Assembly: GCF_003033885.1 (NCBI RefSeq)
Contig: NZ_CP024081.1
Span: 1,213,898 to 1,277,897 of the forward strand
Source: Pseudomonas rhizophila
GTDB taxonomy: Bacteria; Pseudomonadota; Gammaproteobacteria; Pseudomonadales; Pseudomonadaceae
Length of the DNA: 64,000 nt
Direction of reading: 5' to 3'
Below are positions 7,233 to 15,722 of the stretch, in pieces; positions within the stretch are counted from its first letter, which is position 1, and every line of letters starts with the position of its first letter. Below the pieces are notes generated by a model. The model searched no databases, had not been told where the DNA came from, and worked only from the letters and a program-made list of their open reading frames with translations. The position numbers and the translations under genes are program-made.

Positions 7233-9089
7233 TTATTGGCGGGCCACCTTGTTATCCCAACTCGGAATCTTGAACACCCAGAACGACCCGCCCTGGGCCA
7301 CCGGCTTGGTCAGCTCGGCCATGTCGCCGCCCCACAACGGCACGGCGCCGCCGTAGCCGACGGTCACGCCGATGTACTGTTCGCCGTCCTGTTCCCAGGT
7401 GATGGGCGGGGAGACGATGCCGCTGCCGGTCTGGAACTTCCACAGTTCCTGGCCGGTCTTGGCGTCGAAGGCCTTGAAGAAGCCGTCGCCGGTGCCGGTG
7501 AACACCAGATTGCCCTTGGTGGCGAGCACCCCGGCCCACAGCGGCAAGGCTTCCTTGTGTTCCCAGACCACCTTGCCGGTGGTGGGGTTCATCGCCCGCA
7601 GGCTGCCGACGTGATCGTCATACATGCGCTTGATGCGAAAGCCCATGCCCAGGTAGGCCGAGCCTTTCTTGTAGTTAACCTCTTCGGTCCAGTATTCCTC
7701 CTTCCACTGGTTGCCCGGCACGTAGAACAGCCCGGTGTCCTGGCTGTAGGCCATGGGATTCCAGTTCTTGCCACCCAGGAAAGGCGGTGAGACTTCCACC
7801 GGTTTGCCCTTGGTTTCACCCGGCAGTGGCTTGGCCGGACGCTGACCTGGATTTTCCACCGGGCGGCCGGTCTTCAGGTCGATGTGGCTGGCCCAGGTGA
7901 TGTTGTCGACGAAAGGGAAGGCGTTCTGCAGCTTGCCGTTGTTGCGGTCCACTACGTAGAAAAAGCCGTTGCGGTCGGCGTGAGCGGTGGCCTTGACCAG
8001 CTTGCCGTCCTTGTCTTTGTAGTCGAACAGCACCAGCTCGTTGTTGCCGGAGAAATCCCAGGCATCGTTGGGCGTGTGCTGGTAGAACCACTTCACCTCG
8101 CCGGTACTCGGGTCGACGCCCACCTGGCCGGAGGTGTAGAGGCTGTCGTAATCCTGCGGGTTGCCATCCTTGGCCGTGCGCGCCCAGGTGTTCCATGGCC
8201 CCGGGTTGCCGGCGCCGACGATGATGGTGTTGGTTTCGGGGTCGAAACTGGCGCTCTGCCAAGGTGCGCCGCCGCCGTGGCTCCAGGCCTCGACCTTGCC
8301 GGTTTCGGTGGTTTTGTCGTCGGGCCAGGACGGTGCTTTCACATCGCCGGTCGGCGTGCTGTCCTTGCCGTTGAGACGGCCCATGTGGCCTTCGACGAAA
8401 GGCCGCATCCAGACTTCTTCACCGGTGTCCGGGTCCCGGGCGAACAGTTGCCCGACCACGCCGAACTCATCCCCGGAACTGCCATGGATCAACAGCACCT
8501 TGCCGCTGGTCTTGTCCTTGATCAGTACCGGGGCTCCGGTCATGGTGTAGCCGGCCGCGTGATCGCCGAACTTCTTGTTCCACACCACTTTGCCGGTGTT
8601 TTTATTCAGGGCGACCACCCGCGCATCCAGCGTGCCGAAGTAGATCTTGTCGCCGTAAATGGCCGCGCCCCGATTGACCACGTCGCAGCACGGGCGAATG
8701 TTGTCCGGCAGCCGATGGCTGTAGGTCCACAGGCGTTTGCCGGTCTTGGCGTCGAGGGCGAATACCCGCGAGTAAGAGCCGGTGACGTACACCACGCCGT
8801 CGCTGACGATGGCCTGGGACTCCTGGCCGCGCTGCTTTTCGTCGCCGAATGAATAAGACCAGGCCGGCGTGAGCTTGAACACGTTCTTGTCATTGACCTG
8901 GGCCAGCGGGCTCCAGCGCTGGGCGTTGGTGCCCATGCCGTATTGCAATACGTCGCGGGTGGTCAGGTGGTCGTTGGCGATGTCTTCCCAGGTGACTGCG
9001 GCGTTCGCCTGCGGAGTCAGGGACAGGCTGCCGGCCAGCAGCAAGGCAACGGTCAGGGAAGAGAGGGCGGGGAGCGTTTTTATTGTCAT
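7233..9089 (-). CDS. pedE: PQQ-dependent alcohol dehydrogenase, calcium type (PedE/ExaA-like)
   Basis: A 618-residue periplasmic quinoprotein dehydrogenase that oxidises primary alcohols and passes electrons to a cytochrome c. The signal peptide ends near NAA at residue 31. The adjacent disulfide Cys134-Cys135 (RPCCD), the Ca ligands near Glu233 (VEGHMG) and Asn in GAGNPGPWN, and the propeller tryptophan motifs are present. The catalytic Asp345 is in NDAWDFSGNNE; the residue two positions on is Ser347, the calcium-type signature. The ATG at 9089 is chosen over 9098 because GGGA lies about 9 bases upstream and homologues begin MTI. Divergent from pedF across a 252-bp regulatory region. Confidence 0.95.
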   Translation of the reverse strand: MTIKTLPALSSLTVALLLAGSLSLTPQANAAVTWEDIANDHLTTRDVLQYGMGTNAQRWSPLAQVNDKNVFKLTPAWSYSFGDEKQRGQESQAIVSDGVVYVTGSYSRVFALDAKTGKRLWTYSHRLPDNIRPCCDVVNRGAAIYGDKIYFGTLDARVVALNKNTGKVVWNKKFGDHAAGYTMTGAPVLIKDKTSGKVLLIHGSSGDEFGVVGQLFARDPDTGEEVWMRPFVEGHMGRLNGKDSTPTGDVKAPSWPDDKTTETGKVEAWSHGGGAPWQSASFDPETNTIIVGAGNPGPWNTWARTAKDGNPQDYDSLYTSGQVGVDPSTGEVKWFYQHTPNDAWDFSGNNELVLFDYKDKDGKLVKATAHADRNGFFYVVDRNNGKLQNAFPFVDNITWASHIDLKTGRPVENPGQRPAKPLPGETKGKPVEVSPPFLGGKNWNPMAYSQDTGLFYVPGNQWKEEYWTEEVNYKKGSAYLGMGFRIKRMYDDHVGSLRAMNPTTGKVVWEHKEALPLWAGVLATKGNLVFTGTGDGFFKAFDAKTGQELWKFQTGSGIVSPPITWEQDGEQYIGVTVGYGGAVPLWGGDMAELTKPVAQGGSFWVFKIPSWDNKVARQ

Positions 9090-9173
9090 GGTGGGCATTC
9101 CCAGTGAGGTTTTGGCCTGACTAGGTTGGGTCGCGTGAGGGCTCTACCGATACGGAAAAAGTCCCGCCCTTGC

Positions 9174-9188
9174 CGGGAAGACTTCCCG
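9174..9188. promoter_or_regulatory. inverted repeat CGGGAAG-A-CTTCCCG, candidate operator upstream of pedE
   Basis: A perfect 7-1-7 inverted repeat, 85 bp upstream of the pedE start. A closely related repeat (CCGGGAAA-A-TTTCCCGG) lies before pedH at 13616-13632. Both share the core CGGGAA-R-A-Y-TTCCCG. The paired positions upstream of the two reciprocally regulated dehydrogenases make PedR2 the first candidate binder. Confidence 0.5.
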
Positions 9189-9225
9189 AACCAGCTGTCT
9201 TTGCGAACCGCGCCGGATGACCCGC

Positions 9226-9240
9226 TACCAAGGAACTAGA
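9226..9240 (+). promoter_or_regulatory. shared motif TACCAAGGAACTAGA between pedE and pedF
   Basis: Exactly the same 15 bases occur at 13542-13556 before pedH, and TACCAAGG alone recurs at 3932. It points toward pedF here. An exact 15-base match in two related promoters is unlikely by chance; the binder is not known from sequence. Confidence 0.55.
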
Positions 9241-9341
9241 GTGCGGCCACCAAAGCAGCATTCGGCTGGGGTGCAGGCGTTCCTAAGATGACGGCACGGC
9301 CTCTGTAGAGAGGTCTTGCGTGCAAATTCGAGGGCATAACA

Positions 9342-9803
9342 ATGACAACAAAACGCAACGCCATCATCGCTACCGCATTGCTGATAGGGCTGACCGGCGC
9401 AGGCTCCGTGTGGGCCCATGGCAACGTAGTGCCCCAGGCAGTGGAAACCAAAGGGCTGACCCCGATCAAGGACACCGGCCTGCCAACAGATGGCGATGGT
9501 TGGCTCGCGCAAAACCCTTACCGCAGTTCTCCCGAGCGAGACAAAGCGGTGGAAATCGGCGCCTCGGCCTACAACCAGAACTGCGCCGCGTGCCACGGCC
9601 TGGAAGCCAAGTCCGGCGGGATCGCGCCGGATCTGCGCATGCTGGACGCCGCCGAAGCCGGAGATGAGTGGTTTGTCGAGCGCGTGCGTCACGGCGCGGT
9701 GCGCGACGGCCGGGTCTACATGCCGAAAATGGCGGACTACTTAAGCCAGGAAGCCTTGTGGGCGGTGCGCACCTATCTCGACAGCGTGCACGTCGAGGAG
9801 TGA
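9342..9803 (+). CDS. pedF: cytochrome c (PedF/ExaB-like), electron acceptor of PQQ alcohol dehydrogenases
   Basis: A 153-residue periplasmic c-type cytochrome. The signal peptide is MTTKRNAIIATALLIGLTGAGSVWA, cleaved before HG. One haem-binding motif CAACH is at residues 81-85, and the axial methionine is probably Met127 or Met130 in GRVYMPKM. The size matches cytochrome c550 of the exaAB/ped type, which re-oxidises PedE and PedH. It is the first gene of a plus-strand run (binding protein, SoxYZ-like, metallohydrolase) with gaps of only 5 to 16 bp. Confidence 0.93.
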   Translation: MTTKRNAIIATALLIGLTGAGSVWAHGNVVPQAVETKGLTPIKDTGLPTDGDGWLAQNPYRSSPERDKAVEIGASAYNQNCAACHGLEAKSGGIAPDLRMLDAAEAGDEWFVERVRHGAVRDGRVYMPKMADYLSQEALWAVRTYLDSVHVEE

Positions 9804-9808
9804 TCGCC

Positions 9809-10684
9809 ATGCGCCTGTTCGCGTGGATATTCTGCAGCCTGTTGCTGTGTGGCCAGACGGTTCAGGCACAGGTGCGTAACTACGACGAAATGATCGCCGC
9901 CGGCGAGCTGAAAGTGGCGGTGTACAAGGATTTTGCCCCCTATAGCTTCGAAGACCACGGCCAGCCTCGGGGCGTGGATGTGGAGCTGGCCCAGGCCCTC
10001 GCCAAAGCCCTTGGCGTGCGCCTGCGATTGATCTGGGCGCCGCCCGGCGAAAAGCTCGATGACGACCTGCGCGATTACATCTGGCGCAGCAGCGCCCTGC
10101 ATGGTCGGCAACTGGCCGACCTGATGATGCGCGTGCCTTACGATCGCGACTACGTGCAAAAGCGCAACGACATCGGTGAACTGGAAAACGCCCAGGTCGC
10201 CATGTTCGGGCCTTATCAGCAGGAGTGCTGGCAAGTGGCGTACGACCGCCGACGGCTTGAAAGTGTAGGCAGTGTCGCGGTATTCCAGCAGCACCCCATT
10301 GGCGTTGAAGTCGACAGCGTGCCGTCGTTCTACCTGACCTCGGTGTTCAACGGCATGCTCAGCGCCAGGACCCATCACTTTCCCGGCGTAGGCCAGGCGT
10401 TCAAGGCCATGCGGGCCGGGCAGGTCGACGCGGTCATGGCCATGCGCGGGGAGATCGACTGGCAACTGCATGAGGCAGCCGATCCGCAACTGGCATTGGC
10501 CGAAAATGCTTACCCGAACATGGGCAAGCAACGGTGGGAAATCGGTATGGCGGTGCATGAGAGCAACCGGCAGCTGGCTTATGCGGTAGAAGAAGCGCTG
10601 GAAGGGTTGATCCGCGACGGCAGTCTCAAAACCATCTATGCCCATTACGGCCTGCGTTACGAAGTGCCCGAGATGTATCAATAG
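9809..10684 (+). CDS. quinoprotein dehydrogenase-associated periplasmic binding protein (MoxJ-like)
   Basis: A 291-residue protein with signal peptide MRLFAWIFCSLLLCGQTVQAQ. The mature sequence has the type II periplasmic-binding pattern: ELKVAVYKDFAPYSFEDHGQPRGVDVELAQALAKALG, then a C-terminal GLIRDGSLKTIYAHYGL. This is the MoxJ/XoxJ-type family found with methanol and ethanol quinoprotein dehydrogenases, where it is thought to help the dehydrogenase mature or bind partners. It starts 5 bp after pedF; GAGGAG at the end of pedF serves as ribosome binding site. Confidence 0.88.
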   Translation: MRLFAWIFCSLLLCGQTVQAQVRNYDEMIAAGELKVAVYKDFAPYSFEDHGQPRGVDVELAQALAKALGVRLRLIWAPPGEKLDDDLRDYIWRSSALHGRQLADLMMRVPYDRDYVQKRNDIGELENAQVAMFGPYQQECWQVAYDRRRLESVGSVAVFQQHPIGVEVDSVPSFYLTSVFNGMLSARTHHFPGVGQAFKAMRAGQVDAVMAMRGEIDWQLHEAADPQLALAENAYPNMGKQRWEIGMAVHESNRQLAYAVEEALEGLIRDGSLKTIYAHYGLRYEVPEMYQ

Positions 10685-10694
10685 GAGCGCAGGG

Positions 10695-11450
10695 ATGAAC
10701 TGGCGAGCGTGGGGTCTGCTGTTGTGCTGCCTGCCGTTGACGGCGACGGCGCTCGAGACCGGGAAGGACCCGGTGCCCTCGGTGATGTGGGCCTTCTATC
10801 ACAAACAACTGCTGGCTGAGGCGCCGTTCGTGTTCGATGACCGGGTCCGATTGCTGGCGCCGCCTTTTGCCGAAGACGCGCGCCAGGTGCCATTGCAGAT
10901 CGATGCCCGCGCATTCACCGGCGACGTGGTGCGCATGCTGGTTTGGGCCGAACTGAACCCGCTGCCCAAGATCGTCGATTTCCAGCCGGGGGAGCGGGTG
11001 CTGCCCTGGCTGTCGATCCGCATTCGTATCGAGCAGGCCACGCCGTTGCGCGCTGCCGTGCAGACCCGTGACGGCCTGTGGCACGTCGGCTCGACGTTGA
11101 TCGACGCAGCCGGTGGCGGCTGCACCGCGCCAAGCGTGGTGCGGACCCAGCCGGGCTGGGAAGAACACTTGGGCGAAGTGCTGGGAGCCCGTTACCCCCG
11201 AGGTGAAGACAGCCGCCTGCGCCTGCAAGTCGCCCACCCGATGGACAATGGGCTGGTGAGCGGCATCCCGGAGTTTTACCTCAACCAGGCGCAGTTGCTG
11301 GACGCCGACGGCCAGGTGCTGGCGCGCCTGGAGCTGTTCCCGGCCGTCAGCGAAAACCCCAACCTGAGCTTCGACATTCAAGGCCCCGGGCAGACCCGCC
11401 TGTTGTTGCGTGACAACAGCGGCAATGAATTCGAGGCAACGGTCCCCTGA
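10695..11450 (+). CDS. quinoprotein dehydrogenase-associated SoxYZ-like carrier protein
   Basis: A 251-residue secreted protein (signal MNWRAWGLLLCCLPLTATA). The N-terminal part resembles SoxY and the C-terminal part SoxZ. A GGGCTAP segment near residues 137-143 carries the Cys that in SoxY-type swinging arms binds the cargo; here it is internal rather than C-terminal. AGGAGCGCAGGG precedes the ATG. Family knowledge links this fusion only to PQQ dehydrogenase clusters, together with the metallohydrolase that follows. Its cargo and chemistry are unknown. Confidence 0.82.
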   Translation: MNWRAWGLLLCCLPLTATALETGKDPVPSVMWAFYHKQLLAEAPFVFDDRVRLLAPPFAEDARQVPLQIDARAFTGDVVRMLVWAELNPLPKIVDFQPGERVLPWLSIRIRIEQATPLRAAVQTRDGLWHVGSTLIDAAGGGCTAPSVVRTQPGWEEHLGEVLGARYPRGEDSRLRLQVAHPMDNGLVSGIPEFYLNQAQLLDADGQVLARLELFPAVSENPNLSFDIQGPGQTRLLLRDNSGNEFEATVP

Positions 11451-11466
11451 CCACAAGGAGCGCGCC

Positions 11467-12402
11467 ATGCGTTGGTTGTTGCTGATCTGGCTGGGCCTGT
11501 GCCTGCCGACATGGGCCGCAGCGGACTATTCACTCAAGCCCCGGCAGATCGCCGAAGGCACCTGGCTGCTGGAAGGCAGCACGGACAATTTTGCCAAGGC
11601 CAACGGCGGCAACATCGTCAACACCGCTTTTATTGTCACCGAGGCCGGCGTGGTGGTCATCGACAGCGGCCCGTCCCGGCGCTACGGGCAGGCCTTGCGC
11701 CAGGCGATTGCCGCGATCACCGATAAGCCGGTAGTCCAGGTGTTGCTGACCCATCATCACCCCGACCATGTCTTGGGCAACCAAGCCTTCAGCGACGTCT
11801 CCATCGGCGCGCTGGCGGGGACCACGGATCTGTTGCGCCAGCAGGGCGATGCCATGGCCGAGAACATGTACCGGCTGGTCGGTGACTGGATGCGTGGCAC
11901 CGAAGTGGTATTGCCAAACCAAGTGCTGGTTCCCGGGCCGCTGAAGGTCGGCAACCATTCGTTGCGTCTGCTGGCATTGGCCGGGCACACCGGGGTGGAC
12001 CTGGCGATCCTCGATGAAACCACCGGCGTGTTGTTTGCCGGCGATCTGGTGTTCTACGAACGAGCCCTGACCACCCCGAACAGCCCCGGTCTGGAGGTCT
12101 GGCTCAAGGACCTGGACACCCTGCAAAGCCTGTCGTGGAAGCAGATCGTACCCGGCCATGGTCCAGTGGCGAGCGATGCCCGGCCTTTCTTGCAAATGCG
12201 CGACTACCTCAGCTGGCTCGACCAACTGATGCGCGACGGCGCGGCCCGGGGCGATGACATGGCCGAGATGATCCGCAGCCCCATCCCCGAGCGTTTTGCC
12301 GGGATCAGCTTGAGTCGGTATGAGCTGATTCGCAGTGTCAGTCATCTTTATCCGCGTTATGAGCGGGTAGGGATGAAGCGAGTAGATGCCAAGATTGAGT
12401 AG
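11467..12402 (+). CDS. quinoprotein relay system zinc metallohydrolase (metallo-beta-lactamase fold)
   Basis: A 311-residue secreted metallo-beta-lactamase-fold protein. The signal peptide is MRWLLLIWLGLCLPTWAAA. The metal-binding motif HHHPDH is in LLTHHHPDHVLG (about residues 97-102), with a downstream His in LAGHTGVDLA, Asp in FAGDLVF and His in VPGHGPV completing the site. An AAGGAG ribosome binding site lies about 11 bases upstream of the ATG. This SoxH-related family always accompanies the SoxYZ-like carrier in PQQ systems; the pair may act on a thiol-bound intermediate, which is inference. Confidence 0.86.
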   Translation: MRWLLLIWLGLCLPTWAAADYSLKPRQIAEGTWLLEGSTDNFAKANGGNIVNTAFIVTEAGVVVIDSGPSRRYGQALRQAIAAITDKPVVQVLLTHHHPDHVLGNQAFSDVSIGALAGTTDLLRQQGDAMAENMYRLVGDWMRGTEVVLPNQVLVPGPLKVGNHSLRLLALAGHTGVDLAILDETTGVLFAGDLVFYERALTTPNSPGLEVWLKDLDTLQSLSWKQIVPGHGPVASDARPFLQMRDYLSWLDQLMRDGAARGDDMAEMIRSPIPERFAGISLSRYELIRSVSHLYPRYERVGMKRVDAKIE

Positions 12403-12579
12403 TCCCGGCAAATCCCCCGGCTAGCGCCAAAAATGAAAAAGGCCGGGCTTGGTCTAAGGTCATTGTTAAGGACACAGCAGGGGTGTGGTGCCTGAAAAAA
12501 TAGCCGAAGTCGCGGAACCGAAGATGTCATGGCCGCAGAGTGCTTTCTACGCAAGGCAGAACTCTGGAGCAGCGATGAA

Positions 12580-13452
12580 ATGACCATCACAAAAATCCTC
12601 CACGACAAAATCCACGCCAATGGCATCGAAATGCACTATCGGTTTACCGGGCAAGGGGCACCGATCGTCCTTCTCCACGGCTGGCCACAACACTCTCTGA
12701 TGTGGAATCGGGTCATGGCGGAACTCGCCGACCAGTATCTAATCATTGCCCCGGATCTGCGCGGAGCCGGAGGATCGTCGATTACGCCCGGGGGCTACGA
12801 CAAGCGGACCATGGCGCGCGATCTACGAGCCCTCATCGAGAAGCTCAACCTGGGGCCGGTCTTCCTTGTGGGCTACGATCACGGTGTTGGCGTTGCTTAC
12901 CAATATGCCGGCGCGCACCCCAACGAGGTTCGACGGCTGGCCCTCGCCGAATATGCGCTGCCGGGGTTCGGCTACGAGGCCAAGCTGACGCCGTCTCGAG
13001 ACTGGGACGTTGCCAGCAGCTGGCAACTCAGCTTCTTCACTCAGCCCGATGTTGCGGAAATGTTCATTCGCGGAAAGGAGCGCGAGCTGCTCTCCTGGTT
13101 TTTCTGGAAGATGTCCGCCAACCCTGAGGGCGTGAGCGGCGAGGACTTCGAGGAATATGTCCGGCAGATCATCAAACCAGGCGCGCTGCGAGCGGGCCTC
13201 AATTACTACGCTGCGGTCTGGCAGGACATGGACGACCATTCCGAAACCGCTCGGCGGGGCAAACTGCAGATGCCCGTGCTCGGCATTGGTGGTCGATGGG
13301 GGTTCGCCGAGAAGACCAGCCTGCTCCTCGAACCGGTGGCGCAGCACCTGAGTGGGACCGTCATTGAAGGTGCCGGACACTGGCCGGCCGACGAACGTCC
13401 CGACGAATTCGCCCGAATCCTGCGCGATTTTTTCCAAGCCGACTCGCCCTGA
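12580..13452 (+). CDS. alpha/beta hydrolase, epoxide hydrolase / haloalkane dehalogenase-like
   Basis: A 290-residue alpha/beta hydrolase. The oxyanion motif HGWPQ is at 33-37. The nucleophile elbow GYDHG places an aspartate, Asp100, where esterases have serine, as in epoxide hydrolases and dehalogenases; the base is His267 in GAGHWP. No signal peptide is present, so it acts in the cytoplasm. The start at 12580 has GGAG 10 bases upstream; a frame extension to 12529 is possible. It interrupts the otherwise conserved order metallohydrolase-pedH, and its codon use (more frequent TCG, ATC and AAG with mixed third bases) looks slightly different from its neighbours, hinting at acquisition. The substrate is unknown. 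Confidence 0.8.
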   Translation: MTITKILHDKIHANGIEMHYRFTGQGAPIVLLHGWPQHSLMWNRVMAELADQYLIIAPDLRGAGGSSITPGGYDKRTMARDLRALIEKLNLGPVFLVGYDHGVGVAYQYAGAHPNEVRRLALAEYALPGFGYEAKLTPSRDWDVASSWQLSFFTQPDVAEMFIRGKERELLSWFFWKMSANPEGVSGEDFEEYVRQIIKPGALRAGLNYYAAVWQDMDDHSETARRGKLQMPVLGIGGRWGFAEKTSLLLEPVAQHLSGTVIEGAGHWPADERPDEFARILRDFFQADSP

Positions 13453-13541
13453 AGCCGGCATGCCGTTCACGTAAGGCTGGCGCCACCTTACCGGCTTCCT
13501 GAGGGAACAGCGTTGTAACGGTCCAATCCGGTCTTCACATG

Positions 13542-13556
13542 TACCAAGGAACTAGA
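13542..13556 (+). promoter_or_regulatory. shared motif TACCAAGGAACTAGA before pedH
   Basis: Identical over 15 bases to 9226-9240. It lies about 106 bp upstream of the pedH start and 60 bp upstream of the inverted repeat at 13616. Confidence 0.55.
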
Positions 13557-13615
13557 AAACTCAACACAGCGGGCAATTGTTGACGACGGCCCCAAGGCCA
13601 AGAATCTGCGGCAGA

Positions 13616-13632
13616 CCGGGAAAATTTCCCGG
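13616..13632. promoter_or_regulatory. inverted repeat CCGGGAAA-A-TTTCCCGG before pedH
   Basis: A perfect 8-1-8 inverted repeat ending 29 bp before the pedH ATG. This position would block transcription or elongation if occupied, which fits the repression of pedH by unphosphorylated or phosphorylated PedR2 known in P. putida. It is related to the repeat at 9174. Confidence 0.5.
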
Positions 13633-13661
13633 GTATAACAATAACCGCAGAGGTAGCCGTC

Positions 13662-15437
13662 ATGACTCATCCCGCACGTCGCCAGCCCTTCGCCGTGAGC
13701 CTGCTGCTCAGTGCCATGCTGCTGTCCGGTTCGGCCTTGGCCGCCGTGACCGATCAGGAAATTCTCCAGGACCCGAAAAACCCGCAGCAGGTCGTGACCA
13801 ACGGCCTCGGCGTGCAAGGCCAACGCTATAGCCCACTCGACACGCTCAACGTGAATAACGTCAAGGATCTGCGTCCGGTCTGGGCGTTCTCCTTCGGCGG
13901 TGAAAAGCAGCGCGGCCAGCAGGCCCAGCCGATGATCAAGGATGGGGTGATGTACCTCACCGGTTCCTACTCGCGGGTGTTCGCGGTGGATGCACGCACC
14001 GGCAAGAAGCTGTGGCAATACGATGCGCGCCTGCCCGATGACATTCGCCCTTGCTGCGACGTGATCAACCGTGGCGTGGCGCTGTATGGCGACCTGGTGT
14101 ATTTCGGCACCCTGGACGCCAAGCTGGTGGCCCTGAACAAGGACACCGGCAAGGTGGTGTGGAGCAAGAAAGTCGCTGACCACAAGGAAGGCTACTCCAT
14201 CAGCGCCGCACCCATGATCGTCAATGGCAAGCTGATTACCGGCGTGGCGGGCGGCGAGTTTGGCGTGGTGGGCAAGATCAGCGCCTACGACCCGAAAAAC
14301 GGCGAGCTGCTGTGGACCCGTCCGACCGTGGAAGGGCACATGGGTTATGTCTACAAGGACGGCAAGGCTATCGAGAATGGCATTTCCGGTGGCGAAGCCG
14401 GCAAGACCTGGCCGGGGGATCTCTGGAAGACCGGTGGTGCGGCGCCCTGGCTGGGCGGCTACTACGACCCGGAAACCAATCTGCTGCTGTTTGGCACCGG
14501 TAACCCGGCACCGTGGAACTCCCATCTGCGCCCTGGCGACAACCTCTATTCCTCGTCGCGCCTGGCCCTTAACCCGGACGACGGCAGCATCAAATGGCAC
14601 TTCCAGAGCACCCCTCACGACGGCTGGGACTATGACGGCGTCAACGAACTGATCTCCTTCAACTACAAGGAAGGGGGCAAGGACATCAAGGCTGCGGCCA
14701 CCGCCGACCGCAACGGCTTCTTCTACGTGCTCGATCGCACCAACGGCAAGTTCATCCGCGGCTTCCCGTTTGTCGACAAGATCACCTGGGCCAGCGGCCT
14801 GGACAAGGAAGGGCGGCCGATCTACAACGAGGCCGGCCGTCCGGGCGCGCCGGGCAGCGAAGCCAAAGGCAGCTCGGTGTTTGTCGCGCCGGCGTTCCTC
14901 GGGGCGAAGAACTGGATGCCGATGGCCTACAACCAGGACACCGGGTTGTTCTACGTGCCGTCCAACGAATGGGGCATGGACATCTGGAACGAAGGCATCG
15001 CCTACAAGAAGGGCGCGGCGTTCCTGGGGGCCGGTTTCACCATCAAGCCGCTGAACGAGGACTACATCGGTGTGCTGCGGGCCATCGACCCCAAGACTGG
15101 CAAGGAGGTCTGGCGTCACAAGAACTTCGCGCCGCTGTGGGGCGGAGTGCTGACCACCAAGGGCAACCTGGTGTTCACCGGCACGCCTGAAGGATTCCTG
15201 CAGGCCTTCAACGCCAAGACTGGGGAAAAGGTCTGGGAATTCCAGACCGGCTCCGGTGTGCTCGGTTCGCCCATCACTTGGGAAATGGATGGCGAGCAAT
15301 ACGTCTCCGTCCTCTCGGGCTGGGGTGGCGCGGTGCCGTTGTGGGGCGGCGAAGTGGCCAAGCGCGTGAAGGACTTCAACCAGGGCGGCATGCTCTGGAC
15401 CTTCAAGTTGCCGAAAGAGTTGGTGGCCAAGCGCTGA
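13662..15437 (+). CDS. pedH: PQQ-dependent alcohol dehydrogenase, lanthanide type (PedH-like)
   Basis: A 591-residue periplasmic quinoprotein. The signal peptide ends near ALAA at residue 28. The adjacent Cys131-Cys132 disulfide (RPCCD) and the catalytic Asp323 in [11 protein letters not shown] are present, and the residue two positions on is Asp325. The D-x-D pair is the established signature of rare-earth-dependent XoxF/PedH enzymes; PedE in this window has Ser there. AGAGG lies before the ATG. It would oxidise the same alcohols as PedE when lanthanides are available and donate electrons to PedF. It is a single-gene unit followed by a REP element. Confidence 0.96.
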   Translation: MTHPARRQPFAVSLLLSAMLLSGSALAAVTDQEILQDPKNPQQVVTNGLGVQGQRYSPLDTLNVNNVKDLRPVWAFSFGGEKQRGQQAQPMIKDGVMYLTGSYSRVFAVDARTGKKLWQYDARLPDDIRPCCDVINRGVALYGDLVYFGTLDAKLVALNKDTGKVVWSKKVADHKEGYSISAAPMIVNGKLITGVAGGEFGVVGKISAYDPKNGELLWTRPTVEGHMGYVYKDGKAIENGISGGEAGKTWPGDLWKTGGAAPWLGGYYDPETNLLLFGTGNPAPWNSHLRPGDNLYSSSRLALNPDDGSIKWHFQSTPHDGWDYDGVNELISFNYKEGGKDIKAAATADRNGFFYVLDRTNGKFIRGFPFVDKITWASGLDKEGRPIYNEAGRPGAPGSEAKGSSVFVAPAFLGAKNWMPMAYNQDTGLFYVPSNEWGMDIWNEGIAYKKGAAFLGAGFTIKPLNEDYIGVLRAIDPKTGKEVWRHKNFAPLWGGVLTTKGNLVFTGTPEGFLQAFNAKTGEKVWEFQTGSGVLGSPITWEMDGEQYVSVLSGWGGAVPLWGGEVAKRVKDFNQGGMLWTFKLPKELVAKR

Positions 15438-15463
15438 GTTGTCATTGAGCCGGGGGCTGCTTT

Positions 15464-15560
15464 TGTGGCGAGGGGATTTATCCCCGCTGGGCTGCGAAGC
15501 GGCCCCAAAATCTTTGCGAGCGCTGCGCACTCGAGCGGGGATAAATCCCCTCGCCACAAA
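15464..15560. repeat. REP/BIME element, family B
   Basis: Left arm GTGGCGAGGGGATTTATCCC, right arm GGGATAAATCCCCTCGCCAC; the central part is GGGCTGCGAAGCGGCCCC. It lies between pedH and pedI. Confidence 0.9.
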
Positions 15561-15682
15561 GGCAGCGCTTGTTCCCGCTTTTCGTGTCCTGAAAAATCCA
15601 CAAACCTACGACCAAATAACGAGAGCCCCCCTGCCAATGACGCATTCGTCCAGCATGCGGGTCTCTCTACCATCGGCCTATC

Positions 15683-15700
15683 GCCTGTCCCGCGACAGGC
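15683..15700. promoter_or_regulatory. inverted repeat GCCTGTC-N4-GACAGGC before pedI
   Basis: A perfect 7-4-7 inverted repeat ending 22 bp before the pedI ATG. The core TGTC-N4-GACA resembles sites of NtrC-type activators of acetaldehyde/acetoin genes, but I see no clear -24/-12 element, so a repressor operator or an mRNA hairpin is equally possible. Confidence 0.35.
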
Positions 15701-15722
15701 ATCGACCAGGCAGAGGCCCATT

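Noticed and set aside
13488..15557. 689-codon frame antisense to pedH
   Set aside because: Typical GC-rich antisense shadow; pedH on the plus strand has complete catalytic motifs.
15561..15722. Sigma54 promoter for pedI
   Set aside because: Looked for GG-N10-GC pairs near the palindrome at 15683 and found none with acceptable flanks.
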